Part shown: one piece after another, positions 53,014 to 62,626 of the stretch
Layout: each line of letters begins with the position of its first letter
How positions within the stretch are numbered: the stretch's first letter is position 1
Assembly (NCBI RefSeq): GCF_019212185.1
Contig: NZ_CP078138.1
Coordinates: 4,384,501 to 4,448,500 of the forward strand
From: Pseudomonas fluorescens
Lineage (GTDB): Bacteria > Pseudomonadota > Gammaproteobacteria > Pseudomonadales > Pseudomonadaceae
DNA length: 64,000 bases
Direction: 5' to 3'
Made by a program: the position numbers and the translations under genes
The notes under the pieces: generated by a model
What the model saw: only the letters and a program-made list of their open reading frames with translations
Database searches by the model: none
Told to the model about the DNA's origin: nothing

Positions 53014-54678
53014 CTAAAACAGAACAAATTTCAAAACTCTACTCGCAATTGGCGCTCGGAACGACACACCATCTTTCATCAGCCGAAATCTGTACCGACT
53101 CTTGACTTGATCAAAAACCATTTCGTCGACCTCGTATGCACCGACCAACAAATCAACTGTCTCTCCCACAAATGCTCTCTCACTAACAACACTCAAAACA
53201 TGGACTTTCTTCGCTGATCGATAAGAATTGATTGTCGCATCATCATTCACGCGCGGCAGGTAAATCCACCCCACCTTACTTGAGACCATATTTTCAATAA
53301 CATTCCCCTCTGGCGCCAACCCTACTGAGCGGCCAGTAGGGCGAGCCATTAACTCACTGAATAACGACAACCAAAGCGCGGTTATCGGACCTGCAGTAAA
53401 CCTTAAAGCACTTTCACGCCCCTTAAGTGCCATTGACTCAACCAACTGAGCATCCCCAAGAAGCAACTCGACTTTATCGATAAACTCTTCTTCGTTTTCA
53501 ACGACAAATCCATCAACACCATTGGTAACAATTTCTTGCGGACCATAGTTGGTTTTCGTTGAGACCAACGGCACACCATACCCCAACGACTCAGCAAAAC
53601 TAATTCCGAACCCCTCAGACGCCGACATCCCTAAACTGACACTCGCACGCATGAACACTTGAGAAACATCTGTCGCAAAACCCATTAGCTTTACTGAGTC
53701 TTGCACATCGAGACTGTCAATAAATTCCTTAATACTTTGCTCCTGCTCTCCCGCACCCCAAATTTCCAATCGAGCAAGAGGATTTCTGGCGATAACTTTT
53801 GCAAATGACTTTATTATAGTTTTTATCCGCTTCACACCGTGAAGACGCGACACCACGACCGCCAGATTTGGATCCCGCTTAATCTCCACCCCTGAAGCAC
53901 CAATCGTCACTAGATTTCCAATGACCGAATAACGTCCGGACGGAAACTGCTCACGCACGTCCTGAAGCTGCCCCTGAGTCAACAGAACTAACCGATCGCA
54001 ATGCTCGATACCCCGAATAACGCCAGCATATTTTGGTGCAATCGCGGCCCCGACCGTGTGCGGTTTTGCCAGATGGTTACTATGCATCATCAAAACGCGA
54101 TAGATCCCCTGCCCCTCAACCCTGCATATCGCATCTGCAGCCCCTATCGAATCAGCCAAAAGAAAACTCGGCAAACTTTTAACCGACAGGCATTTCAACC
54201 AGTAGGCGTGCACCGAATCTAAAGAATTAAACTTTAGCGGACGCCCCCCTGGCTGATACAAAACCACCATTTCAACGCCATTTTCATCGCTAATGAATTC
54301 CTCGATAAACACATATTTAGACCTGGTCAGATACCGATTGACACTAAATCCAGCACCGTTCACACGATCAATTTGCTTCTTGATAAAGACACCGAGGTGT
54401 TCCGCGGTCGACTGTTCGTGCTCTTCTGCGCCCGCTATCGCACAAGAAGCCTTGTGAGCAAACCAGTGATAAAAACTCAAAACCCTCAAATCTTCGCGAA
54501 TTCGCCCCTGCACGACAAGATTCTGAATTGTATGCTCGAGACGCTCGTCATAGGAAAGCACCGCAACACTGGCGATACAGCCTTCCACTGCAAGCGCAGC
54601 AGTTCGGGCCAATGAAACCCTTGTTACCCCACCACCCTGCTCTGCCAACTCGTATAAAACCGATATAACCTGCTTCAC
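53014..54678 (-). CDS. Family 4 glycosyltransferase (TagE/poly(glycerol-phosphate) glucosyltransferase-like)
   Basis: 554 residues from GTG 54678, with GGAAGG eight bases upstream; GTG 54687 is an alternative. C-terminal GT-B nucleotide-sugar domain: NLAVVVSRLHGVKRIKTIIK, RLEIWGAGEQEQSIKEFIDS, MGFATDVSQVFMRASVSLGM and the E-x7-E motif SEGFGISFAESLGYGVPLVS. The N-terminal domain has the TagE-like VLMMHSNHLAKPH block. TagE adds alpha-glucose to poly(glycerol phosphate) in Bacillus wall teichoic acid. With the tagD and tagB/F-like genes nearby, this suggests glycosylation of a glycerol-phosphate polymer; the sugar is inferred. AT-rich. The start overlaps the TAG stop of an upstream broken frame (TAGTG). 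Confidence 0.8.
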   Translation of the reverse strand: MKQVISVLYELAEQGGGVTRVSLARTAALAVEGCIASVAVLSYDERLEHTIQNLVVQGRIREDLRVLSFYHWFAHKASCAIAGAEEHEQSTAEHLGVFIKKQIDRVNGAGFSVNRYLTRSKYVFIEEFISDENGVEMVVLYQPGGRPLKFNSLDSVHAYWLKCLSVKSLPSFLLADSIGAADAICRVEGQGIYRVLMMHSNHLAKPHTVGAAIAPKYAGVIRGIEHCDRLVLLTQGQLQDVREQFPSGRYSVIGNLVTIGASGVEIKRDPNLAVVVSRLHGVKRIKTIIKSFAKVIARNPLARLEIWGAGEQEQSIKEFIDSLDVQDSVKLMGFATDVSQVFMRASVSLGMSASEGFGISFAESLGYGVPLVSTKTNYGPQEIVTNGVDGFVVENEEEFIDKVELLLGDAQLVESMALKGRESALRFTAGPITALWLSLFSELMARPTGRSVGLAPEGNVIENMVSSKVGWIYLPRVNDDATINSYRSAKKVHVLSVVSERAFVGETVDLLVGAYEVDEMVFDQVKSRYRFRLMKDGVSFRAPIASRVLKFVLF

Positions 54679-55031
54679 TACAAACACCTTCCGGAGAATT
54701 TATCGCGTACTTTTTCCAAATTATCTGGATCTCGTAAGAGATAATTAGGAACCTCTAAACCATCAGCACTACGTATACCTGAGCGAGCATCAACCCAGCG
54801 ATGACCGAAGGCCGCCAACCGCCGCCTCCTCCAAGCTTTCCCACAGCCAAATCGAATCAAAAATAGCTCCGCAAACAGAACCAATTCCGAACACCACGGT
54901 CGGATGAGCAACTTCAAATGAGCACCTTGCACGACCGTACACATTAGTGGAGCGACACGCACCCAGCAGCACCAAACTCCCAGCGGGAGCACAGTGCCGC
55001 TATAGCCTGCAAGTACCGTACATCCCTCCAT
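54678..55031 (-). pseudogene. Degraded gene fragment, family not recognised
   Basis: The minus strand after an AAGGAGG ribosome-binding site (start ATG 55023 or 55031) reads coding-like text split over frames: GYSGTVLPLG in one frame, SLVLLGACRSTNVYGRARCS, FEVAHPTVVFGIGSVCGAIF and DSIWLWESLEEAAVGGLRSS in another, and HRWVDARSGIRSADGLEVPN, YLLRDPDNLEKVRDKF back in the first, ending TAG overlapped by the GT4 start. An in-frame TAG interrupts the start frame after seven codons. This looks like a capsule-locus gene ruined by two frameshifts. No family assigned; low confidence. Confidence 0.35.
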
Positions 55032-55231
55032 CCTCCTTAAACCGCAATAAATCGAACTGAGACACATGCTGAACAGAGAGACAACATATCGCACCAAACT
55101 TATACATATAAAAACGCCATGCATAATTATGGAGCACAACTTCTCGAAACTCACGTCACAGACAGTAAGCTCTTGACACACTTTTTACGCGCCGATAGAA
55201 TTGGCAGTTTAATTATTACCTCATGTAAAAA
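55032..55231. other. AT-rich spacer with no recognised gene
   Basis: 200 bases, separating minus-strand and plus-strand parts of the capsule locus. A divergent promoter for the acetyltransferase gene and the minus-strand gene is expected here. Confidence 0.4.
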
Positions 55232-56272
55232 ATGCATAAGTGGCATTTCAAGCCACGATGCGAGCATCACAAATGCCCGAATGATGGCACAACGACACCA
55301 TGGAGCGCAGCAATCTTGGAAGACAAATTGATATCAAAACTGGCAAGCGTTTCCAAAGATGCGGTTTTGATGGGGCCTGTCAAGCTGTATGGCGCTGTGA
55401 CTGTTAACGCCAAGGCTCAAATTGGCAAGTACACATACCTCGGTCGTGACGGCTATGTCGGCCGAGGAGCGGTAATCGGCAACTACTGCTCCATCGCACG
55501 CAATGCAGAAATCAGCCCAATCAACCACCCGACAGACTACCTGAGCTGCCACCCCTTCCAGTACAACACCAATCATTTTACTGATGTCGAAGGCTATCAA
55601 ACCCACGCACGCGTGAAAGGCCCGACTGCCAATCCGGCCGTAATTGGCCACGACGTCTGGATCGGTGCCGGAGCAATGGTTTGCCAGGGTGCAACAGTCG
55701 GCACGGGCGCTGTTATTGCTGGTGGCGCCGTAGTCACCAAAGATGTGCCTCCCTACGCCATCGTCGGCGGCATTCCTGCGCAAATCATCCGCTACCGATT
55801 TGACGAGCCGACCATCGAAAGGCTGTTGGCCAGCCAATGGTGGGAGCTTAATCCACAGGATATGGTGGATGTCGACTTCACGGACGTCAGTGAAGCGCTT
55901 GACAAAATCAGTGCCATAAAACTGCATATGGGCCTGAAAAACCGCACGGACCTGTCCGGTACAGTTACCAATGCTGCAAGCGGCACCAGCTCCGGTATCG
56001 TGTGGTTCTCAACGCCAACTGCGCATGCCGATATGAATGCCCTCGATCGCTTCACTTCGATCGAAGTGATTTCCCACGAACCTGGTCCTGGCGACATTTC
56101 GCCGGTCGTGACACCCGGCATCTACCCTATTCATAGCACCTCGTTCGACGCCAAGCGTGGCTGGTACCGACTGACGTTCACGGTGGACGGCGAGCAATTC
56201 AAAGGCAAAATTTTCAAGAAGAAATTCAGCTTCAAGCTCGGCACGGCTCGCGCTCGTGACAACATCGCTTGA
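55232..56272 (+). CDS. Left-handed beta-helix O-acetyltransferase (CatB/NeuD-like) with C-terminal extension
   Basis: 346 residues as the longest frame; the homologous part begins about LISKLASVSKDAVLMGPVKL, so TTG starts at 55316 or 55328 (each with a GGAG or GGAAGA upstream) are as likely. Residues ~40-200 are hexapeptide repeats (AQIGKYTYLGRDGYVGRGAV, IGHDVWIGAGAMVCQGATVG, TGAVIAGGAVVTKDVPPYAI) with the catalytic histidine expected around SPINHPTDYLS. The last ~120 residues are a separate domain not recognised. It probably transfers acetyl from acetyl-CoA to the capsule sugar or glycerol. The N-terminal 30 residues, if translated, hold a CxH/HxC pattern of unknown meaning. Confidence 0.85.
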   Translation: MHKWHFKPRCEHHKCPNDGTTTPWSAAILEDKLISKLASVSKDAVLMGPVKLYGAVTVNAKAQIGKYTYLGRDGYVGRGAVIGNYCSIARNAEISPINHPTDYLSCHPFQYNTNHFTDVEGYQTHARVKGPTANPAVIGHDVWIGAGAMVCQGATVGTGAVIAGGAVVTKDVPPYAIVGGIPAQIIRYRFDEPTIERLLASQWWELNPQDMVDVDFTDVSEALDKISAIKLHMGLKNRTDLSGTVTNAASGTSSGIVWFSTPTAHADMNALDRFTSIEVISHEPGPGDISPVVTPGIYPIHSTSFDAKRGWYRLTFTVDGEQFKGKIFKKKFSFKLGTARARDNIA

Positions 56273-56293
56273 TCTGATATAGACGCAGGCTCA

Positions 56294-56331
56294 CCAGAAA
56301 AGCCCACCCCAAGTGAGTGGGCTTTTCTGAG
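56294..56331. terminator. Hairpin terminator after the acetyltransferase
   Basis: CAGAAAAGCCCAC-CCCAAGTGA-GTGGGCTTTTCTG, followed by AGTCAA. A further 130 bases to the tagD-like start are unassigned. Confidence 0.8.
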
Positions 56332-56462
56332 TCAACGGCGGCAGAGCCATACACAACCCGATATTTCCGGACACAGAGCGTGTCGCACATGAGCGCTCGA
56401 AGCTGCCCGAAAAACACATTCAAACCTCCATGCAGCGTAAGCGCTTTTCGATAGGGATATTT

Positions 56463-56858
56463 ATGAGAACTGTAATCACCTTCGGCACATTCGACGTACT
56501 CCACATCGGCCACGTTAAGATCCTGCAACGTGCCCGCGCCCAGGGTGACCGGTTGGTAGTAGGGATCTCGTCCGATGCGCTGAATTTTTCCAAGAAGCAA
56601 CGCAACCCGGTCTACCCGGAAGCTGAACGCCGGGACATCATCGCCTCGCTGGCCTGCGTGGACGAAGTCTTCATCGAAGAATCGCTTGAGCTCAAAGGGC
56701 AATATATCCAGGAGTTCGGCGCTCACGCTCTGGTCATGGGTAATGACTGGGAAGGCCGTTTCGACGAATTCAAGTCCCTCTGCGAAGTGATCTACCTTCC
56801 TCGCACCGAAGGCATTTCCACCACCCAACTGATTGCAGAGATCAAAAAGTATGGGTAA
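56463..56858 (+). CDS. tagD: Glycerol-3-phosphate cytidylyltransferase (TagD-like)
   Basis: 131 residues from the ATG at 56463, the standard TagD length. Nucleotidyltransferase motifs: TFGTFDVLHIGHVKILQRAR (with HxGH as HIGH) and RTEGISTTQLIAEI (the ISTT-type CTP motif). It makes CDP-glycerol from glycerol-3-phosphate and CTP. In Gram-positive bacteria it feeds wall teichoic acid; here it is inside a Kps capsule locus, as in some capsules of Pasteurellaceae and Neisseria. The stop overlaps the next gene by 8 bases. Confidence 0.93.
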   Translation: MRTVITFGTFDVLHIGHVKILQRARAQGDRLVVGISSDALNFSKKQRNPVYPEAERRDIIASLACVDEVFIEESLELKGQYIQEFGAHALVMGNDWEGRFDEFKSLCEVIYLPRTEGISTTQLIAEIKKYG

Positions 56859-57984
56859 CTCCCCCAGGATAGGTTTTGTCGGCTGGAACCCTTTTCAGTT
56901 CCTGCACATACAAAAGCTGGCCAGTACCTTCCCGGGCGCCTGCTTCGTGATTGAAAAGCGCCAAGACTTCATCTCTGAATTCAGCGATGAAGTCCTGAGC
57001 AACCCCCACACGCCCATCATGGTGTGGGATCGCGCGCAAATGGCAAACCTCGATGGCGTCTTCGACATCATCGTCTGCCAGACCCCGTTCTCACGCATAG
57101 AAGCATTCGAGAAATCGAAGATTGCCATGATTCAGTACGGCTATGCCAAGGAGCCACACAACTACGGCCCATGGCGAGCATTTGCCGATCTGTGCCTGAC
57201 TTATGGTCCTTACGCTTCGGAGCGGATCGATTACTTCAGCCCGACAGCCTCCGTTGGCAACCCTCGCTACGATGACTGGCACCGCGAGTCATTCCACGCT
57301 GCCGCGAAAGCCAAGCACGCCGAAAAACTGAATCCAAATCGGAAAACGGTTTTGTATTTGCCAACCTGGGGCGATCTTTCCAGCGTCGATCAATACGTGA
57401 CGGCAATTTACGACCTGGCAGAAAACTTCAACGTTCTGATGAAGATGCATCACAACACTGAACTGCTGGAAAGTGCCCGCAAAGACAAGATGGACATGGG
57501 GGCAATCTGTCATTTCGGCGCCAATGACGACTTGCTGGAACTGCTCTCAATCGCTGACGTTGTCATCTCGGATTACAGCGGCGCGATTTTTGATGCCATG
57601 TACTGCAAAAAGCCAATTGCACTGCTGGACGCCGACCTGGCTGAGCAGATGGGCGGCAAGAAAATTGACGAGTACAGCCTGGAATACTCTCGACGCAGTG
57701 AGCTTGGCCTGACAATCAATAAGCCGGAGGCATTGGCCGATGGCATTGCAAAGCTAGCTGATAACCCACAGAAGTACGTCGACCTGTATGAGCCCCTGCG
57801 CAGCTCTTTGTTTACCGATACCACTGACTCGCTAAGCCTGGCCCGTGAAGCACTGGTAAAACTCTGGAAAGGCGAATTCACGCCTAGCCAGCCTCAATCC
57901 TACGTACGCAAGGAATTGAAGGAGTTTTACAAGACCAAGCGCCAGTTGGCGATTGCCAAGAAAAAGCAGAGCGTGAACAAATAA
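56851..57984 (+). CDS. CDP-glycerol glycerophosphotransferase (TagB/TagF-like)
   Basis: 377 residues from ATG 56851, overlapping tagD by 8 bases. The CDP-glycerol transferase fold (PF04464) shows in TVLYLPTWGDLSSVDQYVTA, NVLMKMHHNTELLE (the MKxHH-type base) and LLSIADVVISDYSGAIFDAM (the SDYS motif). It would transfer glycerol-phosphate from CDP-glycerol to a growing chain; primer or polymerase activity cannot be told from sequence. TAATG coupling leads to the next gene. Sized like TagB-type primases rather than the ~750-residue TagF, but the neighbouring KpsS-like gene may complete the pathway. Confidence 0.9.
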   Translation: MGNSPRIGFVGWNPFQFLHIQKLASTFPGACFVIEKRQDFISEFSDEVLSNPHTPIMVWDRAQMANLDGVFDIIVCQTPFSRIEAFEKSKIAMIQYGYAKEPHNYGPWRAFADLCLTYGPYASERIDYFSPTASVGNPRYDDWHRESFHAAAKAKHAEKLNPNRKTVLYLPTWGDLSSVDQYVTAIYDLAENFNVLMKMHHNTELLESARKDKMDMGAICHFGANDDLLELLSIADVVISDYSGAIFDAMYCKKPIALLDADLAEQMGGKKIDEYSLEYSRRSELGLTINKPEALADGIAKLADNPQKYVDLYEPLRSSLFTDTTDSLSLAREALVKLWKGEFTPSQPQSYVRKELKEFYKTKRQLAIAKKKQSVNK

Positions 57985-60233
57985 TGCAATCCATTCAGCG
58001 GCACATCACTGTCAAAGCGATTTTCCTGCTTTCAAAGATTGGCGCACATCGCGCAAGCCTGGCCTTTACCGACAAACTGCTACGGTCGAATGTGTCACTG
58101 AGCCAGATTCGCCAAGCGGTTGTGGCAGCCAATGCCCACAATAACGAGGCCTCAGCGCTTCGCTACGCCAGTTACGCGATAGAAAGATATCCCTCCAATT
58201 CGTTTGGTTATCTCGAGAAGGCACGCATTCTTGCTGCGCGTGGCGCAGAAGACGAGGCTATCGAAACATTGCAGCAGGGCCCCTCGTGCAGCCAGATTTA
58301 CGACATGCTGGCACTCTATCGGCCAACCAGGTCGGCGAAACAAAAACCAAAAAAAACACCGCCCAAACCAGCATCATTGGTATCCAGCAGCGAACTCGAA
58401 CAGTTTTTCCTGATGGCGGGCGACGATTCGTCATGGCTGAGCATCATAGTTGAACAAGCTCAGCAAGCGATCAAGGCAGACCCAAGCAACCTGACGAACT
58501 TCAACATCCTTGCACGCGCATATAATCAGCTGAACCAGCATCAAAAGCTGATTGATGCCATCAATGAATTCCCTGAAGAGGTTGCGGCTCGCCTCAATTA
58601 TCGCCTGATGCTGTCCAAGGCTTACCAGATGGTCCGCGACCAGCAAGCAGCCCTTGATGTACTGCTTGCAGCGCAGGTTGATTTCCCGTCCGAACGCAAA
58701 CTGCTGATGCGGATCAGCGATATGCTCCGCGACGATGCACAAGTGGCTCGGGCTTACTCCTATCTCTGCGCTGCTCAGGCTTGCTACCCGGCGTACGGCT
58801 CAGTCAAACGACTATCCTTCGAAATTGACAATTTCTTATACGACGATGCCCGCAACACCTTGCTGAACATTCTGAACTTCCCTCGGGAAGCACTCATGAA
58901 ATTCATGCCAATGATCAACCGTGCAACACCATTTTTCCCCGATCTGCACGAACAAACTCAATTGGCTCGCAATCAGGCACGAGAGTTGATCGCAGCGGAA
59001 AAAGGCAAGAAAGGCATCAACCCGGATGAGCAGGTCAAAGTGGCCGTCAAATGCCGCTGGCTGAACGAGGCGCACCAGGTTATCCAGCGCAATCGGTCGG
59101 GCACCCAACCGGTATCGGAAGAAAATCAGTTGTGGCTGGAGACTGTCGTTCGTAACCTGGGCAAGGCCCGAGCCTTGGTCGAGACCGCCACAGCCAACGA
59201 AATTTCATCCCATCTTTGCGGGTTGCGCAACGGTGCAATCGTCGACATCGACCTAAACAACATCGACTTGTCCAAAACCGTGGAAGTCTTCATTCCGACA
59301 GTTTTTTTTGCTGCGCCAAATGAAGAAAAGCCGAGCTATGCTACGGTTCGCGAGTTCCTGTCAAACGTCTACAGCTACCTCATGGATCGTAATGACCTGA
59401 CCCTGGTACCTCGACATCAGTGGAACTGGCGCAATTGCGATCCGCGCATTCCCGGCGCCCGAGTTGTCAGTTATCACACTAATGCACCCTTGAGCGCTGA
59501 TCACCTGCATATCCAGGAAGTCCCCCTTGCTGGTCGCTGCAGCATGGACCATCAGGGTTTTGCCGGCTATTCGTCGCTTGCCACTATCCATGAACCGATT
59601 GAACGTGCCAGCGTGCATTTCTCGACCGATGCCTTGGCCGAGAACGAAAGCGAGCTGCGTGATACCTACATCCACAACAACGTCTCAAAGTATTCACAAA
59701 AAGCAGAGCGCATTAACTATGAAGACGATTACGTCTTCGTCGCCCTGCAAATACCGACAGACACCGTAGCAGCACTGGCGCAAATCACCGGTGTCGAACT
59801 GGTCCGCGCAGTTGCTGAGCATTACGCAGGCAGCTCGACCAAAGTGCGCGTCAAACGCCACCCCTACTGCAATAGCATGTCGGTGCAGAAGACCCTGGAA
59901 TCGCTCTGTGCCGCTGGTTCGATTGAACTGTCTGACGCCTCGGTGCACGACCTGATCGCAGGCGCCAAGGCCGTATTTACAGTCAACTCGGGGGTTGGGC
60001 TCGAGGCTCTGCTTCACGGGCGCCCGGTGATTGTCACGGGTGAGTGCGATTACTCATACGCCGTAGCCGCTTATCCGCGCACGGTCGACGAACTCAAAGC
60101 CTGCCTCAGTGGCCCCTTTGTTTTCGATCAAGAGCGCACTCAAAAGCTACTGCACTACTACGTCAACTCCTACTCGATGGCCGCAAACGATGAGGTAGCG
60201 ATTCATAACAGACTCGCCACCTGGCTCACTTGA
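57984..60233 (+). CDS. Large protein with TPR-like N-terminus and KpsS/Capsule_synth-like C-terminal glycosyltransferase domain
   Basis: 749 residues; its ATG shares the A of the upstream stop codon (TAATG). Residues ~1-340 are helical repeats (TPR-like; NNEASALRYASYAIERYPSN, NLTNFNILARAYNQLNQHQK). Residues ~430-749 show the pattern of capsule-type Kdo transferases: FVALQIPTDTVAALAQ, KVRVKRHPYCNSMS, then SDASVHDLIAGAKAVFTVNS and GVGLEALLHGRPVIVTGECD (the GLEALL.G.PV motif, PF05159). In known group 2 capsules KpsC and KpsS build a Kdo linker on a lipid. This may do that, or polymerise the repeat. Its fusion to repeats is unusual. Confidence 0.75.
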   Translation: MQSIQRHITVKAIFLLSKIGAHRASLAFTDKLLRSNVSLSQIRQAVVAANAHNNEASALRYASYAIERYPSNSFGYLEKARILAARGAEDEAIETLQQGPSCSQIYDMLALYRPTRSAKQKPKKTPPKPASLVSSSELEQFFLMAGDDSSWLSIIVEQAQQAIKADPSNLTNFNILARAYNQLNQHQKLIDAINEFPEEVAARLNYRLMLSKAYQMVRDQQAALDVLLAAQVDFPSERKLLMRISDMLRDDAQVARAYSYLCAAQACYPAYGSVKRLSFEIDNFLYDDARNTLLNILNFPREALMKFMPMINRATPFFPDLHEQTQLARNQARELIAAEKGKKGINPDEQVKVAVKCRWLNEAHQVIQRNRSGTQPVSEENQLWLETVVRNLGKARALVETATANEISSHLCGLRNGAIVDIDLNNIDLSKTVEVFIPTVFFAAPNEEKPSYATVREFLSNVYSYLMDRNDLTLVPRHQWNWRNCDPRIPGARVVSYHTNAPLSADHLHIQEVPLAGRCSMDHQGFAGYSSLATIHEPIERASVHFSTDALAENESELRDTYIHNNVSKYSQKAERINYEDDYVFVALQIPTDTVAALAQITGVELVRAVAEHYAGSSTKVRVKRHPYCNSMSVQKTLESLCAAGSIELSDASVHDLIAGAKAVFTVNSGVGLEALLHGRPVIVTGECDYSYAVAAYPRTVDELKACLSGPFVFDQERTQKLLHYYVNSYSMAANDEVAIHNRLATWLT

Positions 60234-60278
60234 TAAACCTCTGCCTATCAATTGAGCGCCACACCAGCGCCTCGGTAA

Positions 60279-61202
<924 letters not shown>

Positions 61203-61233
61203 AGCAACGTTAGTTGAAACAAGGACTCTGAAC

Positions 61234-62520
61234 ATGGCAAGTACAGAACAACGGGTCGCGATTGTCATTCCGGCCCGCTACGGTTCGACGCGCCTGCCGG
61301 GCAAGCCGCTAGCGGATATCGCCGGTAAGCCGATGGTGCAGCACGTCTACGAACGCGCTCTGCAAGTGAGCAATGCGCAGGTGGTGGTGATTGCCACTGA
61401 CGACGAGCGCGTGACGCAAGCCGTGCAGGCCTTTGGTGGCCAGTATGTGATGACCTCGCCGGATCATCCGTCCGGCACCGATCGACTGGCGGAAGTCATG
61501 GCTCAGGTCGAGGCAGACATCTACATCAATCTGCAGGGCGACGAGCCACTGGTACGCCCGGCGGACATCGAAGCCCTCGCCGCCGGCATGCTCGCCGACG
61601 AGCAGGTCAAGGTCGGCACCCTGTGCCACCCGATCGAAGCTCACGAAGCCGGCAACCCCAACACCGTGAAAGTGGTGCTGGCCAATAACGGCAACGCCCT
61701 GTATTTCAGCCGCTCGCCGATTCCCTACCCACGGGATGGCGAAGTCGCGCACTACCTGAAGCACGTCGGTGTGTACGGCTACCGCCGCGATGTACTGGCT
61801 GACTACAGCGGTCTGCCGCAGCCGATGCTGGAGCATGCGGAGAAGCTCGAACAACTGCGCCTGATGGCCGCCGGTTATTGCATTCGTGCCTATCTGGTGG
61901 AGCCGACCGGCCCGGGCGTCGACACGCCGGAATGCCTGGAGCAAGTGCGGGCGATCATGAGTGGCCAGGCCCCTGCCCCGCAGCCGACGCTGAACGATGT
62001 GCGCCTGGTGATTACCGATGTCGATGGCGTGCTGACCGATGGCGGGATTTATTACGACGCCAGCGGCGAATGCCTGAAGCGCTTCCATGTGCGTGATGGC
62101 ATGGGCATGCGTCTGCTGGAAGAGAATGGCGTGCGCGTGGCGGTGTTGTCCGGGCGTGATTCGGCGACGCTGCGCAAGCGCGTGGCGGACCTGGGGATCA
62201 CCCTGTGCCAGTTCGGCGTCAAGGATAAGCAGGCAGCCTGTAACCAACTGATGGCCGAAGCTGGGGTCAGTGCGGCGCAAACCGCTTGCATTGGCGACGA
62301 CTGCATCGACCTGCCGGCCTTTGCTGCTTGCGCCCTGTCGTTTGCAGTGGCAGATGCGCCGGTGTACGTGAAGGCCGCTGCGACTCACACGCTGACGGCG
62401 GCCGGCGGTACGGGTGCGTTCCGCGAGGTGGCTGACGCGATTCTGTTTGCCCAGGGCAAGGATGCGGTGCTGGGGACTGCGGCGGGTTATGCGCAGGTGA
62501 TGGCGAAGATGGCGCAGTAA
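61234..62520 (+). CDS. kdsB: Fused CMP-Kdo synthetase/Kdo-8-phosphate phosphatase (KdsB-KdsC)
   Basis: 428 residues from the ATG at 61234, with AAGGACTCTGAAC upstream. Residues ~1-254 are KdsB (VAIVIPARYGSTRLPGKPLA, TSPDHPSGTDRLAEVMAQV, INLQGDEPLV, KHVGVYGYRRD), which activates Kdo to CMP-Kdo. Residues ~265-428 are KdsC, a HAD phosphatase (VRLVITDVDGVLTDGGIYYD with the DxD nucleophile, AVLSGRDSATLRKR, CIGDDCIDLPAFAACALSFA). The two enzymes are normally separate. The fusion joins consecutive steps, KdsC before KdsB, and makes the small cluster self-contained. Both domains keep their key residues. Confidence 0.93.
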   Translation: MASTEQRVAIVIPARYGSTRLPGKPLADIAGKPMVQHVYERALQVSNAQVVVIATDDERVTQAVQAFGGQYVMTSPDHPSGTDRLAEVMAQVEADIYINLQGDEPLVRPADIEALAAGMLADEQVKVGTLCHPIEAHEAGNPNTVKVVLANNGNALYFSRSPIPYPRDGEVAHYLKHVGVYGYRRDVLADYSGLPQPMLEHAEKLEQLRLMAAGYCIRAYLVEPTGPGVDTPECLEQVRAIMSGQAPAPQPTLNDVRLVITDVDGVLTDGGIYYDASGECLKRFHVRDGMGMRLLEENGVRVAVLSGRDSATLRKRVADLGITLCQFGVKDKQAACNQLMAEAGVSAAQTACIGDDCIDLPAFAACALSFAVADAPVYVKAAATHTLTAAGGTGAFREVADAILFAQGKDAVLGTAAGYAQVMAKMAQ

Positions 62521-62565
62521 GCTCTGGCTTGCTCCTGCAATTAAATGCTGGAGCAGTCCGAAACG

Positions 62566-62601
62566 AAAAAACGGTAGAAGCTTGGCTCCTACCGTTTTTT
62601 T
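62566..62601. terminator. Bidirectional terminator between kdsB-kdsC and kpsF
   Basis: AAAAAACGGTAG-AAGCTTGGCTC-CTACCGTTTTTTT between the convergent genes. Confidence 0.9.
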
Positions 62602-62626
62602 GTGCCGACGTAAAACTACTGGCGTA

